This document shows, piece by piece, positions 44,619 through 51,833 of a stretch of 64,000 bases of DNA. The translations under genes and the position numbers were made by a program. The stretch's first letter is position 1. Every line of letters starts with the position of its first letter. The DNA is from Parvularcula sp. BBD 1991-13 (GTDB lineage Bacteria > Pseudomonadota > Alphaproteobacteria > Caulobacterales > Parvularculaceae), in assembly GCA_001657385.1 (NCBI GenBank), contig LYSZ01000007.1, positions 1 through 64,000 of the forward strand, written 5' to 3'. The notes under the pieces are model-generated. The model saw nothing but the letters and a program-made list of their open reading frames with translations. It made no database searches and was not told where the DNA came from.

Positions 44619-44708
44619 TCCATTCGCTGCGACGGCCGTCAGGACGACAAGCATCGCAGTCGCGTCAATGCCGCCGCCATAACAAACGAAGATCGAGGAT
44701 GGACCATC
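44619..44708 (-). pseudogene. Relic of a PP-loop (PAPS reductase-like) gene
   Basis: The minus strand reads SSIFVCYGGGIDATAMLVVL, matching APIVVCYGGGVDSTAMLVAM of the intact gene at 24662-25696 over about 20 residues, then similarity stops. The PP-loop Ser is replaced by Ala. No start codon or rest of the gene is present, so this is a truncated copy. It fills part of the 357-bp gap between the nuclease and the 44828 gene; the rest of the gap shows nothing. Confidence 0.6.
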
Positions 44709-44827
44709 TGGCGGGGCGCGCGCAGCCCGGCTGTTATCCTTCGTTTGGCTCAGTTAAGTAGACCTCGGGGTAGTGGTCGAGTTTCATGGGATCGTCGTTA
44801 AACTGCAAACTGCGTTTTTGTCGGTCT

Positions 44828-45043
44828 CTATTGGCCCCGACGCCGTGAAACGCGGACATTGAATTTAACGCCGTCAATTCTGATGACCGCAACGCCGTTC
44901 AACCCGTCCCATGTTACGGATTGAACGCCTTGACCCTCTTCGTCGCCAAACTCGATCTCGCCGAATTCGCATCGATAATGCAGCGCGCCATAGACGATGT
45001 CCTCTGCGTTGCTTTTCTGCGTCTTGCGACTATCTTGTGACAT
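44828..45043 (-). CDS. Small unknown protein
   Basis: I choose ATG 45043 because GGAG lies 8 nt before it (ATG 45049 is too close). The 71-residue product has an acidic middle (FGEIEFGDEEGQG) and ends in strands with VAVIRIDGVKFNVRV. Family unknown. Confidence 0.52.
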   Translation of the reverse strand: MSQDSRKTQKSNAEDIVYGALHYRCEFGEIEFGDEEGQGVQSVTWDGLNGVAVIRIDGVKFNVRVSRRRGQ

Positions 45044-45139
45044 CAACATTGCTCCTATGAACGCGCTGCACGGCGCCGATACGGATGAATGGGAGAGCGT
45101 CAGCCGACGACTGTGCTTGCGCCCGTTTTTCGGGATCGT

Positions 45140-46573
45140 TTAACCCATACAGATCTTCGATTGGAACAAGGCGAACTCTGCCTGGCCGCTGTCATCGATT
45201 CCCCGACCCATCGTCTCCTGTTTTCCCGCAAGAAAACCGATCACGCTTTTTAGGCAGAGGTAAGCCTGACGGAAATCGATTGACTGCCCGAGAACTTCGT
45301 GAGCCGTCGTCGCTGGCGCCCCATCCACCAGCTCCTCGGGGATTGATTTGAGGCGTGCGTGTTCTTGAGGCGTGAACAACCGTTCTTTTCCGTCAGGTCG
45401 TTGAAGCATCGGCTCCGTTGACCGACGCTTGTTGTAGTGTCGCCCGATAGCCCCGCAAATCGTCTCCTTGCCGGTCAGTAACTGCCTTTTAAAACCTTTC
45501 CCGGCTTCCTGATCGCTTTTTGCCTTCTTGTGGAGGTATTCGTTTTGGCTCCATGCGGTTTCTGGCACGTGTTTATCGAGGATCGAACCTATGGTCGCTC
45601 GGCATTCCGCGCCTGCGAGTATTTCTATGTCAAATGTGAATCCCTCAGCGAGCCCCTCAGAGATCGCTACGAACCAATAGCGACGCCGGCGTTCGATCGT
45701 ACCAGATTCCGCATTATCCAGAAGCTTTTCGAAAATCACGTAACCGAGGCGATTAAGCTCAGCCTTCAGTAACTGATATGCTGGCGCATGCTGCGCTTCA
45801 ACCACATTTTCCGAAAGGAGGATCGCTGGGTTAGCGGCCCGAATCGCGTTTACGACGCCGAAAACCGCGGTCGCAGACTCGTGCGTCTCGGGCGTCAGTT
45901 TGTGTTTAGAACGTCCTGCCCTGCTGAATCCCGCGCAGGGCATTGAAAAGCTGAGTATATCGACCGGAGCGAAAAAGTCGTTTTCAACTTCCTCCACTTT
46001 TCCCACGATCGCGCAGGTTTCATCCGTGATTGCATAATTGTTGCGTCGAGCAACCTGCAGATACTTCAACTCGACATCTACGACCCATTTGACTTCGCCA
46101 TCGTAACCGGCGTCAGCGAGCGCCGTATGGACAGCAAGCGTTGATACGCCGGCGCCGGTGAAAAGGCTCGCTTCCGATATCTGCCTCGATGCTTGTGCGT
46201 CGCGAAACCGGGACTCCCGTCGGCGTTTAGCTTCCTCTTCGTGATGCACGGTAACGACGATTTTCGCTCGGCTAAAGATGATCCGGACCCGGCTCTCGGG
46301 TGCGAAGCCTTGGACGAGCGCGCGCGCTTCAATATCGATGATCGGAATATCCACGCCGTTTCGTGAACGCCCAGAAACCTTTCGACCGCCGACAGCAGCC
46401 TTACGAATCGTCAAGCGCCTCTTTGATATGTCGACCACATAATTGTCGCCGCGCCGAAAGCCAGCGGCCGTCAGCTTCAATCCCTCAATCCAGAGCCGGG
46501 GTTTGTCTCGATTGATCCCGATTCTCCGATAGGAAACCTGCTCAATGTGATCCGTTTCGTGAATTTCTGTCAT
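45140..46573 (-). CDS. C5 cytosine DNA methyltransferase with an AbrB/SymE-like N-terminus
   Basis: The start at 46573 has AAAGGACGTACGCAA before it. The 477-residue protein opens with a region like SpoVT-AbrB/SymE folds (WIEGLKLTAAGFRRGDNYVV, then a second similar stretch ending VTVHHEEE). The C5 methyltransferase follows: motif I SLFTGAGVSTLAV (136-148), catalytic PCAGFS (212-217), ENVV (255-258) and ERRRRYWF (294-301). It methylates cytosine in DNA; target and partner enzymes are not visible. No restriction gene lies beside it, which suggests a solitary protective or regulatory enzyme. Confidence 0.9.
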   Translation of the reverse strand: MTEIHETDHIEQVSYRRIGINRDKPRLWIEGLKLTAAGFRRGDNYVVDISKRRLTIRKAAVGGRKVSGRSRNGVDIPIIDIEARALVQGFAPESRVRIIFSRAKIVVTVHHEEEAKRRRESRFRDAQASRQISEASLFTGAGVSTLAVHTALADAGYDGEVKWVVDVELKYLQVARRNNYAITDETCAIVGKVEEVENDFFAPVDILSFSMPCAGFSRAGRSKHKLTPETHESATAVFGVVNAIRAANPAILLSENVVEAQHAPAYQLLKAELNRLGYVIFEKLLDNAESGTIERRRRYWFVAISEGLAEGFTFDIEILAGAECRATIGSILDKHVPETAWSQNEYLHKKAKSDQEAGKGFKRQLLTGKETICGAIGRHYNKRRSTEPMLQRPDGKERLFTPQEHARLKSIPEELVDGAPATTAHEVLGQSIDFRQAYLCLKSVIGFLAGKQETMGRGIDDSGQAEFALFQSKICMG

Positions 46574-46721
46574 TTGCGTACGTCCTTTAGGAAATTGAAC
46601 GCGGCTCAACCACGATGCTTTTGGGCCTCACTTTTTTCGTTGAACGGCGGAGGGAGTGGGCCGCCAAGGTGCGGGCAGCCTTGTGCAACCGCTTTCACCA
46701 GTGTCAACGCACCCATTCGGC

Positions 46722-46737
46722 TCCCCTCTCCTCTCAC
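46722..46737 (-). repeat. Purine-rich element
   Basis: Minus-strand TGAGAGGAGAGGGGAG, about 149 nt before the methyltransferase start. Confidence 0.5.
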
Positions 46738-46791
46738 GACCCGTGCAGGCCGTAAGAAGGAGGTTTAATGGTGGCTCGGGAGAACCGCGTG

Positions 46792-47328
46792 TCAGGTTGA
46801 ATGCTGAATCACCGAGTCGAGGCGTGCGAGGTCGGTTCGATCCGGGGTGTAGTTGCCGAGGCGATCAATGAATAGCCGGAAAAGCGTTTCAGGAAGGTCT
46901 AATTCCTCAAAGGTTTCCACGCCGTTTAGTCTCGCAACCGTTGCAACATACGGGGAGATTAAGGGCCTTTCGACCCCTTCGAGAACAACCATTTTTCGTT
47001 GGATCTCAGCAGCGCTTGCGAGCCCGTCGGCGTCTGCGAACACCGATATCGCCATGCCCGCGACTTCTACCGCGACGTGGTCAGCGCGTTCCGGTCGTCC
47101 TACGAAGACAAGGCGCGAAGTCTGGTCGGCGCCGCCAGCGCGCATCCAAGAAAGCAAGACCGCTCCAAAGACCAGGCATCCGCCGTCCATGGGGCCGCAC
47201 ATCAGACCGTAGTGTCGAAACAATGCCTCAGCATGCGATTTAGTTTTGGCGATTTCGCGACCCAGAGGATGATGGTTCACAATCGATCGATTGTCGCAAA
47301 TCGTTTGTATAGGAGCGGTTTTAGACAT
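46792..47328 (-). CDS. Unknown 178-residue protein
   Basis: I use ATG 47328, with GAGGCAGCG upstream. The product begins MSKTAPIQTICDNRSIVNHH and holds a Cys/Gly-rich turn (LMCGPMDGGCLVFG) followed by a beta-rich part with VFVGRPERADHVAVEVAG. It may be a papain-like or other alpha/beta fold, but no catalytic set is clear. Function unknown. Confidence 0.58.
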   Translation of the reverse strand: MSKTAPIQTICDNRSIVNHHPLGREIAKTKSHAEALFRHYGLMCGPMDGGCLVFGAVLLSWMRAGGADQTSRLVFVGRPERADHVAVEVAGMAISVFADADGLASAAEIQRKMVVLEGVERPLISPYVATVARLNGVETFEELDLPETLFRLFIDRLGNYTPDRTDLARLDSVIQHST

Positions 47329-47703
47329 CGCTGCCTCGTGATTGAGAGTGTTGAGGAAAGTCTGGGCGCATGACCATGAAAGTGGACACTGGCCAGTCGA
47401 CAAGCGTGAGCAGCTAAGTTCGGTTCGGGCGCTTTTCCGTGGAAGGCGCTCGGTATTCCGCGCGTCGGCGGCGCATCTGCCCGTCCGTGAACATAATGAC
47501 CGCGGGCCCGACTAGCGTAACGGTCGCGGCGCGGTATTGGCCCGGCAGAAATGCCGGCCCAGCTCTACGCGCTTGATATCCTTTTCAGCTATTCAACCGT
47601 CTGATCAGTAACGCGCATTACCAATTGAATTTTCCTTCGGAAACGGAGTTACCGACCTACTTTGATCTTGGTTCTTTAAGACCGCGGTCCAAGGACCACC
47701 AAG
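47329..47703. other. 375-bp stretch, one start-less frame
   Basis: A minus-strand frame at 47414-47584 encodes 56 protein-like residues (GPAFLPGQYRAATVTLVGPA, later DGQMRRRRAEYRAP) but has no start codon until codon 31. It may be another relic. The rest shows no gene. Confidence 0.3.
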
Positions 47704-48141
47704 CTACGGATCAGCATCCAACTTCCCAATGCGTTGAGCGCGTTTATCCTCATAGAGGCGGCGAACCAGAGACGACATTAGAAGGTTGCACTCCGTGCCA
47801 TTATCGAAGATCGCCCGCAATCGAGCGTCCGGTTTTCCGTTTCTGGCGTGCTTGTCGAACACGTCGGCGACATGAACAAGCTGTCCTTTGAGAACGAAGA
47901 ACTCACCCACTTTGACACGCCCGTGACGGATAGGCAGGGGCTTGCATAATCCGTCCGCGATGCTTTTGCGGACCTGTTCAAAGAGCTGGTCGAAACAGTC
48001 AAAGTCGCGGCATTTCTTACGGGCTGCAATATAGTCTGGACGCACCCTTGACTTGAGCTCATCGCGAACCTCAAAGATGCCGGTGTCATCGGACAGGAGG
48101 GGATCGTTGAGGTAATCAATCCTGTTGGTATTCTTCTCCAT
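47704..48141 (-). CDS. Unknown protein resembling the non-catalytic part of GIY-YIG family proteins
   Basis: The 145-residue protein holds VGEFFVLKGQLVHVADVFDK and PDARLRAIFDNGTECNLLMSSL followed by RRLYEDKRAQRI, a pattern I know from the accessory domain of some GIY-YIG nuclease proteins. The GIY-YIG motif itself is absent, so it is not a nuclease by itself. GAGGCATGT precedes ATG. The assignment is tentative. Confidence 0.58.
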   Translation of the reverse strand: MEKNTNRIDYLNDPLLSDDTGIFEVRDELKSRVRPDYIAARKKCRDFDCFDQLFEQVRKSIADGLCKPLPIRHGRVKVGEFFVLKGQLVHVADVFDKHARNGKPDARLRAIFDNGTECNLLMSSLVRRLYEDKRAQRIGKLDADP

Positions 48142-48149
48142 ACATGCCT

Positions 48150-48293
48150 CTAGCTCCGGCGGGTCGCTAAGCGAGGATCGCGTGGAAACCCTTTAGATGA
48201 GTTGAAGAGATTCCCGGTCATCTGATCGAAAGGCCGGCCGAGGTTGTTTTGATGACGACGATTTCCCCTTCCGGTCGGTTCGGATTCGTACAT
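48150..48293 (-). CDS. Small unknown protein upstream of the 48141 gene
   Basis: ATG 48293 begins a 47-residue frame (MYESEPTGRGNRRHQNNLG, then FDQMTGNLFNSSKGFPRDP) ending 9 bp before the next start. Its ribosome binding site is weak. A purine-rich element lies 95 nt upstream (48388-48401), close to the spacing seen for other genes, which supports it. Function unknown. Confidence 0.42.
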   Translation of the reverse strand: MYESEPTGRGNRRHQNNLGRPFDQMTGNLFNSSKGFPRDPRLATRRS

Positions 48294-48387
48294 TTCGGTT
48301 CGAGCCGCCCGTCGCAACCATGTTGTTTGTTGGGGGTTGCCCGACGCATTACTGGCTCTTCCTCGATCACCCCTCCATGTCGATCCG

Positions 48388-48401
48388 TCCCCTCTCCTCT
48401 G
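48388..48401 (-). repeat. Purine-rich leader element
   Basis: Minus-strand CAGAGGAGAGGGGA, 95 nt before the small gene at 48293. Confidence 0.5.
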
Positions 48402-48418
48402 TCGAATCGAGAATTTCG

Positions 48419-49063
48419 TTAGAGGAGCGTGTCAGTCGAATCTGGAAGCGGCCGCGTCAATGCGAGATCCGCGTGTAGTCGCTTTGCGAAACCGGTTGGG
48501 TCACAGAGCGCCGCTGCTGGCGCAAAATGGTTCCGCTTGCCGCGATAATCGTTCAGACCGTCGCAGGAGCGATACAGAATTTCATGTCCAAGCATCACGC
48601 TTTGACTTATCTGAACGTAGAACCCCGTTTCCTCAAGCGATGCATCCCCGCTGACCGCAATTCCTCCAGGGTTGAAACTCAACCGGTAGCTGCCCTTTTC
48701 GAGACCAAGTGCTTGTGCGACGCGTTTCAACAACGTCATTGCTTCCCGCCGGAACTCTTCCTTTCGGTCCGCATCATATGCGATGGGTTGGCTCATGATC
48801 TGCAACAGCCGCGGAATGCCCGCGGCGTCGCGAGAATTATGCAGGCATTGCTTGTAAAGCTTTTGATACTCTGAGCCATCGACGCTGGCTAACTCTGCGG
48901 CGCGAAGCGCGATTAATCTGACTGCCGGGTCGCCCAGCGGGTCAGCCGCGTCATTGCGGCACGCGTTGATCGCTTCCCTCAAAGCGTCGATGCAACCCTT
49001 CAGTGAAATGACTTTAGAGATGTTTAAAGCTACGTCATAGCGAGAACGAGTCGTTTCTGTCAT
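48419..49063 (-). CDS. Unknown 214-residue protein
   Basis: GGAGCCCGAAC precedes ATG 49063. The product is mostly helical to residue 110, then has strands around YRLSFNPGGIAVSGDA and ISQSVMLGHEILYR. No domain is recognised. A purine-rich element lies 60 nt upstream. Confidence 0.6.
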   Translation of the reverse strand: MTETTRSRYDVALNISKVISLKGCIDALREAINACRNDAADPLGDPAVRLIALRAAELASVDGSEYQKLYKQCLHNSRDAAGIPRLLQIMSQPIAYDADRKEEFRREAMTLLKRVAQALGLEKGSYRLSFNPGGIAVSGDASLEETGFYVQISQSVMLGHEILYRSCDGLNDYRGKRNHFAPAAALCDPTGFAKRLHADLALTRPLPDSTDTLL

Positions 49064-49122
49064 GTTCGGGCTCCGTGGATATAGAGCGCATCTCTCGCGC
49101 CCCATTTCTCATCAAGGAATCG

Positions 49123-49140
49123 GCCCCTCTCTTTCTCTCG
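49123..49140 (-). repeat. Purine-rich leader element
   Basis: Minus-strand CGAGAGAAAGAGAGGGGC, 60 nt before the start at 49063; a GTATAC palindrome lies just upstream. Confidence 0.6.
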
Positions 49141-49281
49141 TTAATATCGTATACGGAAATACATCACGCTCAGTTGAATCTGGCGAAGCGGGTGAACGAA
49201 ATACCAGTCCAGAAGAAAAATCACGCCGGCGGCCCATGAGAGCCGACGCACGATATGGCGTACAAGAGAGAGCTGCTTCAC
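49141..49281 (-). CDS. Small single-span membrane protein with a GTG start
   Basis: GTG 49281 opens a 46-residue frame (MKQLSLVRHIVRRLSWAAG, then VIFLLDWYFVHPLRQ) with a basic N-terminal helix and one membrane segment. No strong ribosome binding site is visible. It follows another membrane gene (49348-49731) in the same direction and may be expressed with it. Confidence 0.45.
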   Translation of the reverse strand: MKQLSLVRHIVRRLSWAAGVIFLLDWYFVHPLRQIQLSVMYFRIRY

Positions 49282-49347
49282 TGGTAGGGATGCGAAGTTA
49301 GGAAACGGATGGTTGCATCGATTGCTCTAGTGATCGACCCCCGAATG

Positions 49348-49731
49348 CTAAGCGATGCTCATAAAGATCAGGACTGATCCGACAATCATCAGCGCTCCGC
49401 TTGCAACTTGCGCAAGTTCGTAAGCGAAGAGATCGACGCTGAAACCGTTTGCGAACAGGGAGCCATCATCTGCGGGATGAACTCCTCTACCCGCAAGGCC
49501 GTGTCTAACGAACCATTGGTAAAGCGCGAATTGTCCAAGCATCATCAGAACGGACAATACAAACGCCGATCCGAAGAGTAATGTGGCCATAGCGATGCCG
49601 TGCGGCAGCGGCGCGCCGATTGAGAACGCCATCAAAACAATAAGAATGGCAAAGGAGACGCAGGCCGATGTCTTCCAATGGCGAAAAACCGCATTGGCGC
49701 AGCAGTTTAACTTTACCAAGCCGTTTTTCAT
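49348..49731 (-). CDS. Membrane protein, three predicted TM segments
   Basis: The 127-residue protein starts at ATG 49731 (weak ribosome binding site; a GTG at 49767 is an alternative). Hydrophobic segments lie near residues 22-42, 45-65 and 105-125 (FAILIVLMAFSIGA, ATLLFGSAFVLSVLMMLG, SGALMIVGSVLIFM). The polar loop between the second and third contains RGVHPADDGSLFANG. Function unknown. The 200 bp upstream show no gene. Confidence 0.6.
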   Translation of the reverse strand: MKNGLVKLNCCANAVFRHWKTSACVSFAILIVLMAFSIGAPLPHGIAMATLLFGSAFVLSVLMMLGQFALYQWFVRHGLAGRGVHPADDGSLFANGFSVDLFAYELAQVASGALMIVGSVLIFMSIA

Positions 49732-49930
49732 GACCCGAATACTATCGAGAATCACGCCCGGAGTCACGCCGGGAGCGACAAACCCACGTATTCGGGGAAA
49801 GGCTGGCCGCTTCGTATCAAGCCACGATTTCAGCGGCCAAGTTATTGGCCGCCGGAATCACTCGGATCTCCGTATATCTCGAATTCTACAAAGTCGATGG
49901 CCGTGCGATACGATTGCAAACTGATTTTAA

Positions 49931-50473
49931 TCAGACTGTATTGATGAGTTCTCGTATTTCGGAAGCGGCTTCAATAGCTGCTGGCCAACGCTGAAAGTAA
50001 TCGTCGACGCCTTCTGGGGCGTAGCCGGGGTGCGATCTTCCCCTTTGATTGCGCACCAACTCTTTGTTCGCACGATAGCGAAGCCTCTTCAGCCTTTTGT
50101 CGTGCATGTTTTCCAAGCGGGCAACAGCGCGCGCGACTGCCAAGAAATACTGGCGCGCAAGCGCAAAGCGTAGAGCCCTGCGGTTGGCGTCGGCCTGTGC
50201 TTTCTCGCCGCCGGCCGGGACGATACTCGAGGATGCGAAGACCCTTGTATTTTTTAAATCATAGAAGTTGTTGACGACTTTGATGCGCCCGGCGAGATAT
50301 TCCTCTTGGAGGTCACTAAAATATAGTTCGATTGGCGAGTAAGGGTCATAGCGGGTCTCGATCGCATTTTCGGCTCCGCCAGCGATTAACCGTACCCTGA
50401 TAGATAGGGGGGAGAGGCGCAACCCGCGCACGCCGCCTGCACCGACTTCAAGCAACGGCTCAGACATCTTCAC
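49931..50473 (-). CDS. Unknown basic protein
   Basis: The 180-residue protein overlaps the end of the upstream gene by 14 nt and so is probably coupled to it; ATG 50473 or 50467 are both possible. Its C-terminal half is basic and helical (LENMHDKRLKRLRYRANKEL). No family is recognised. Confidence 0.55.
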   Translation of the reverse strand: MKMSEPLLEVGAGGVRGLRLSPLSIRVRLIAGGAENAIETRYDPYSPIELYFSDLQEEYLAGRIKVVNNFYDLKNTRVFASSSIVPAGGEKAQADANRRALRFALARQYFLAVARAVARLENMHDKRLKRLRYRANKELVRNQRGRSHPGYAPEGVDDYFQRWPAAIEAASEIRELINTV

Positions 50474-50930
50474 TGACCAGGTTTGTCGTTGCTAGTCGTC
50501 GCATATAAGCAGCGCATATAGCTTCGGCGAGGCCTTCTGCCTTCTCGGGCGGATAGTTTCCGAGCGTCCACTCTCCGTCATCCTCGCTCCAGACAAATTC
50601 TCCGTCGAAAGCGACATGTTCAAATTCTTCGTTCGCCGTTTCCCGTTCTTCGGCCAGATCCTCAATTTCGCTTCGCAGGGTTCCATAGAACGCTGACCAC
50701 GCCTTAGCGAATAAGGATTGTCTATGCGTCTCTATCCAAGCGAAGAGGTCCAGCGGATCGTCTGTAGCGTAAGCATCCATCCGGTCGTAACGGATCGCTT
50801 CGCTCAGGTCCGAGCACCCATGGAGGCTCTCATAGTCAGCCGCACAAACGGCGAGCGCTTTGTCTTCGTCTGTAGCTGTCCAGACCAGCGTTCGCCCGGT
50901 CATAGTGAATTGACAGATGTATAGCGTCAT
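50460..50930 (-). CDS. Unknown acidic protein
   Basis: I choose ATG 50930, with GGAG 9 nt upstream. The 156-residue product starts MTLYICQFTMTGRTLVWTAT, has a helix-rich acidic middle (SEIEDLAEERETANEEFEHV) and resembles no family I know. It precedes and overlaps the 49931-50473 gene. Confidence 0.58.
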   Translation of the reverse strand: MTLYICQFTMTGRTLVWTATDEDKALAVCAADYESLHGCSDLSEAIRYDRMDAYATDDPLDLFAWIETHRQSLFAKAWSAFYGTLRSEIEDLAEERETANEEFEHVAFDGEFVWSEDDGEWTLGNYPPEKAEGLAEAICAAYMRRLATTNLVSEDV

Positions 50931-51045
50931 GGTTGTCACTCCGAATTGGGGGCCGTTTGGCCTATTGACTTCAGCATGATAGGCGTTGGAGCAATGTCCG
51001 TCAAAACCTGCGCCGAGGTTAAAGAGTTAGGTGAGAACGCAAAAT

Positions 51046-51297
51046 TCACTCATCGAGACTGGAGCGCGCCCGATCCGTTCTTCCGATGGGTTTCTCAACC
51101 CAGACCTTATAGGCGGTCCGTCTAGGGAGTTTTCGCTTTCGAAGCCGGGCCTCTACAAACGCTTTCTGCAAATCAGCGGTCGCTTCCTTCCTCCCGGTCT
51201 CGCAGGCGTCGTCCAAACATTGGAAAAGTCCCAAACAGAAGTAGAACGCCTCGCGATGATACGACTCCTCTAACAAAACACGGAGAGGTTCAGCCAT
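51046..51297 (-). CDS. Small unknown protein
   Basis: The 83-residue protein starts MAEPLRVLLEESYHREAFYF and turns basic at the end (ARLRKRKLPRRTAYKVWVEK). No purine-rich ribosome binding site precedes the ATG, so the start is uncertain; it follows the 51319-51558 gene by 21 bp. Confidence 0.42.
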   Translation of the reverse strand: MAEPLRVLLEESYHREAFYFCLGLFQCLDDACETGRKEATADLQKAFVEARLRKRKLPRRTAYKVWVEKPIGRTDRARSSLDE

Positions 51298-51318
51298 TTT
51301 TCTGTCGAGAAACAGGAG

Positions 51319-51558
51319 TTAGTCGCGGATGCCGCCGTGCATGTGGACTAATCCGGCGTGACAACGCGGAACGGATTCGTCGTTCGTCCATGATGTATCC
51401 ACTGGTTGGTCGAGGATTATTGTGAATTTATACGGTTCGTATGTGACGCCGTTTTCCACGAACCAACATAATTCATAAGGCGGCAACACTTTTCGACACG
51501 CGCTTTCCTGTTCTTCTGTCTCCCACTGCTCACGAGAGATGATTTCGGTTCTTGGCAT
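51319..51558 (-). CDS. Small unknown protein
   Basis: AAAGGGAACTATGTC precedes ATG. The 79-residue product begins MPRTEIISREQWETEEQESA and has ELCWFVENGVTYEPYKFTI and a His-rich end (HAGLVHMHGG). A purine-rich element lies 67 nt upstream. Family unknown. Confidence 0.55.
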   Translation of the reverse strand: MPRTEIISREQWETEEQESACRKVLPPYELCWFVENGVTYEPYKFTIILDQPVDTSWTNDESVPRCHAGLVHMHGGIRD

Positions 51559-51624
51559 GACATAGTTCCCTTTGGCGCGCGCAGAGAAACAATTCCTCTC
51601 GCAACGACGCGCCGCCAGAAAACC

Positions 51625-51641
51625 GCCCTTCTCTTCTCTTA
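51625..51641 (-). repeat. Purine-rich leader element
   Basis: Minus-strand TAAGAGAAGAGAAGGGC, 67 nt before the start at 51558. Confidence 0.6.
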
Positions 51642-51671
51642 GTCAGTGAGCGATTACGCAAGCCGAGCGGA

Positions 51672-51833
51672 TCATAGATGTATAACGCCTTTTCGCTTTC
51701 GGGGTGCTTCTGCAACCCTGATGGCATATCGTAAATCAGTAAGGGTCTTACGAAAAGCCGTGTACTGAGCGAAAATCTCTTGCATCGCCACATGTTCGGC
51801 GGGCGACCGACACACCCGATTGCGATTCCTCAC
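51672..51833 (-). CDS. Small basic protein coupled to repC
   Basis: GTG 51833 overlaps the repC stop (GTGA) and opens a 53-residue frame: MRNRNRVCRSPAEHVAMQEI, then FAQYTAFRKTLTDLRYAIRV and a basic end. The overlap implies translational coupling to repC. An internal ATG (51785) is an alternative start. It may be a replication accessory or a chance frame; the protein-like composition favours the former. Confidence 0.48.
   Translation of the reverse strand: MRNRNRVCRSPAEHVAMQEIFAQYTAFRKTLTDLRYAIRVAEAPRKRKGVIHL

Noticed and set aside
47359-47395. Possible IS end (GTGGACAC stretch)
   Set aside because: The words look like ends of some insertion sequences, but no repeat partner or transposase relic was found.
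51530-51793. Minus frame across the leader of the 51558 gene
   Set aside because: It covers the purine-rich element and the leader of the 51558 gene, and a better frame (51672-51833) coupled to repC occupies the same DNA.
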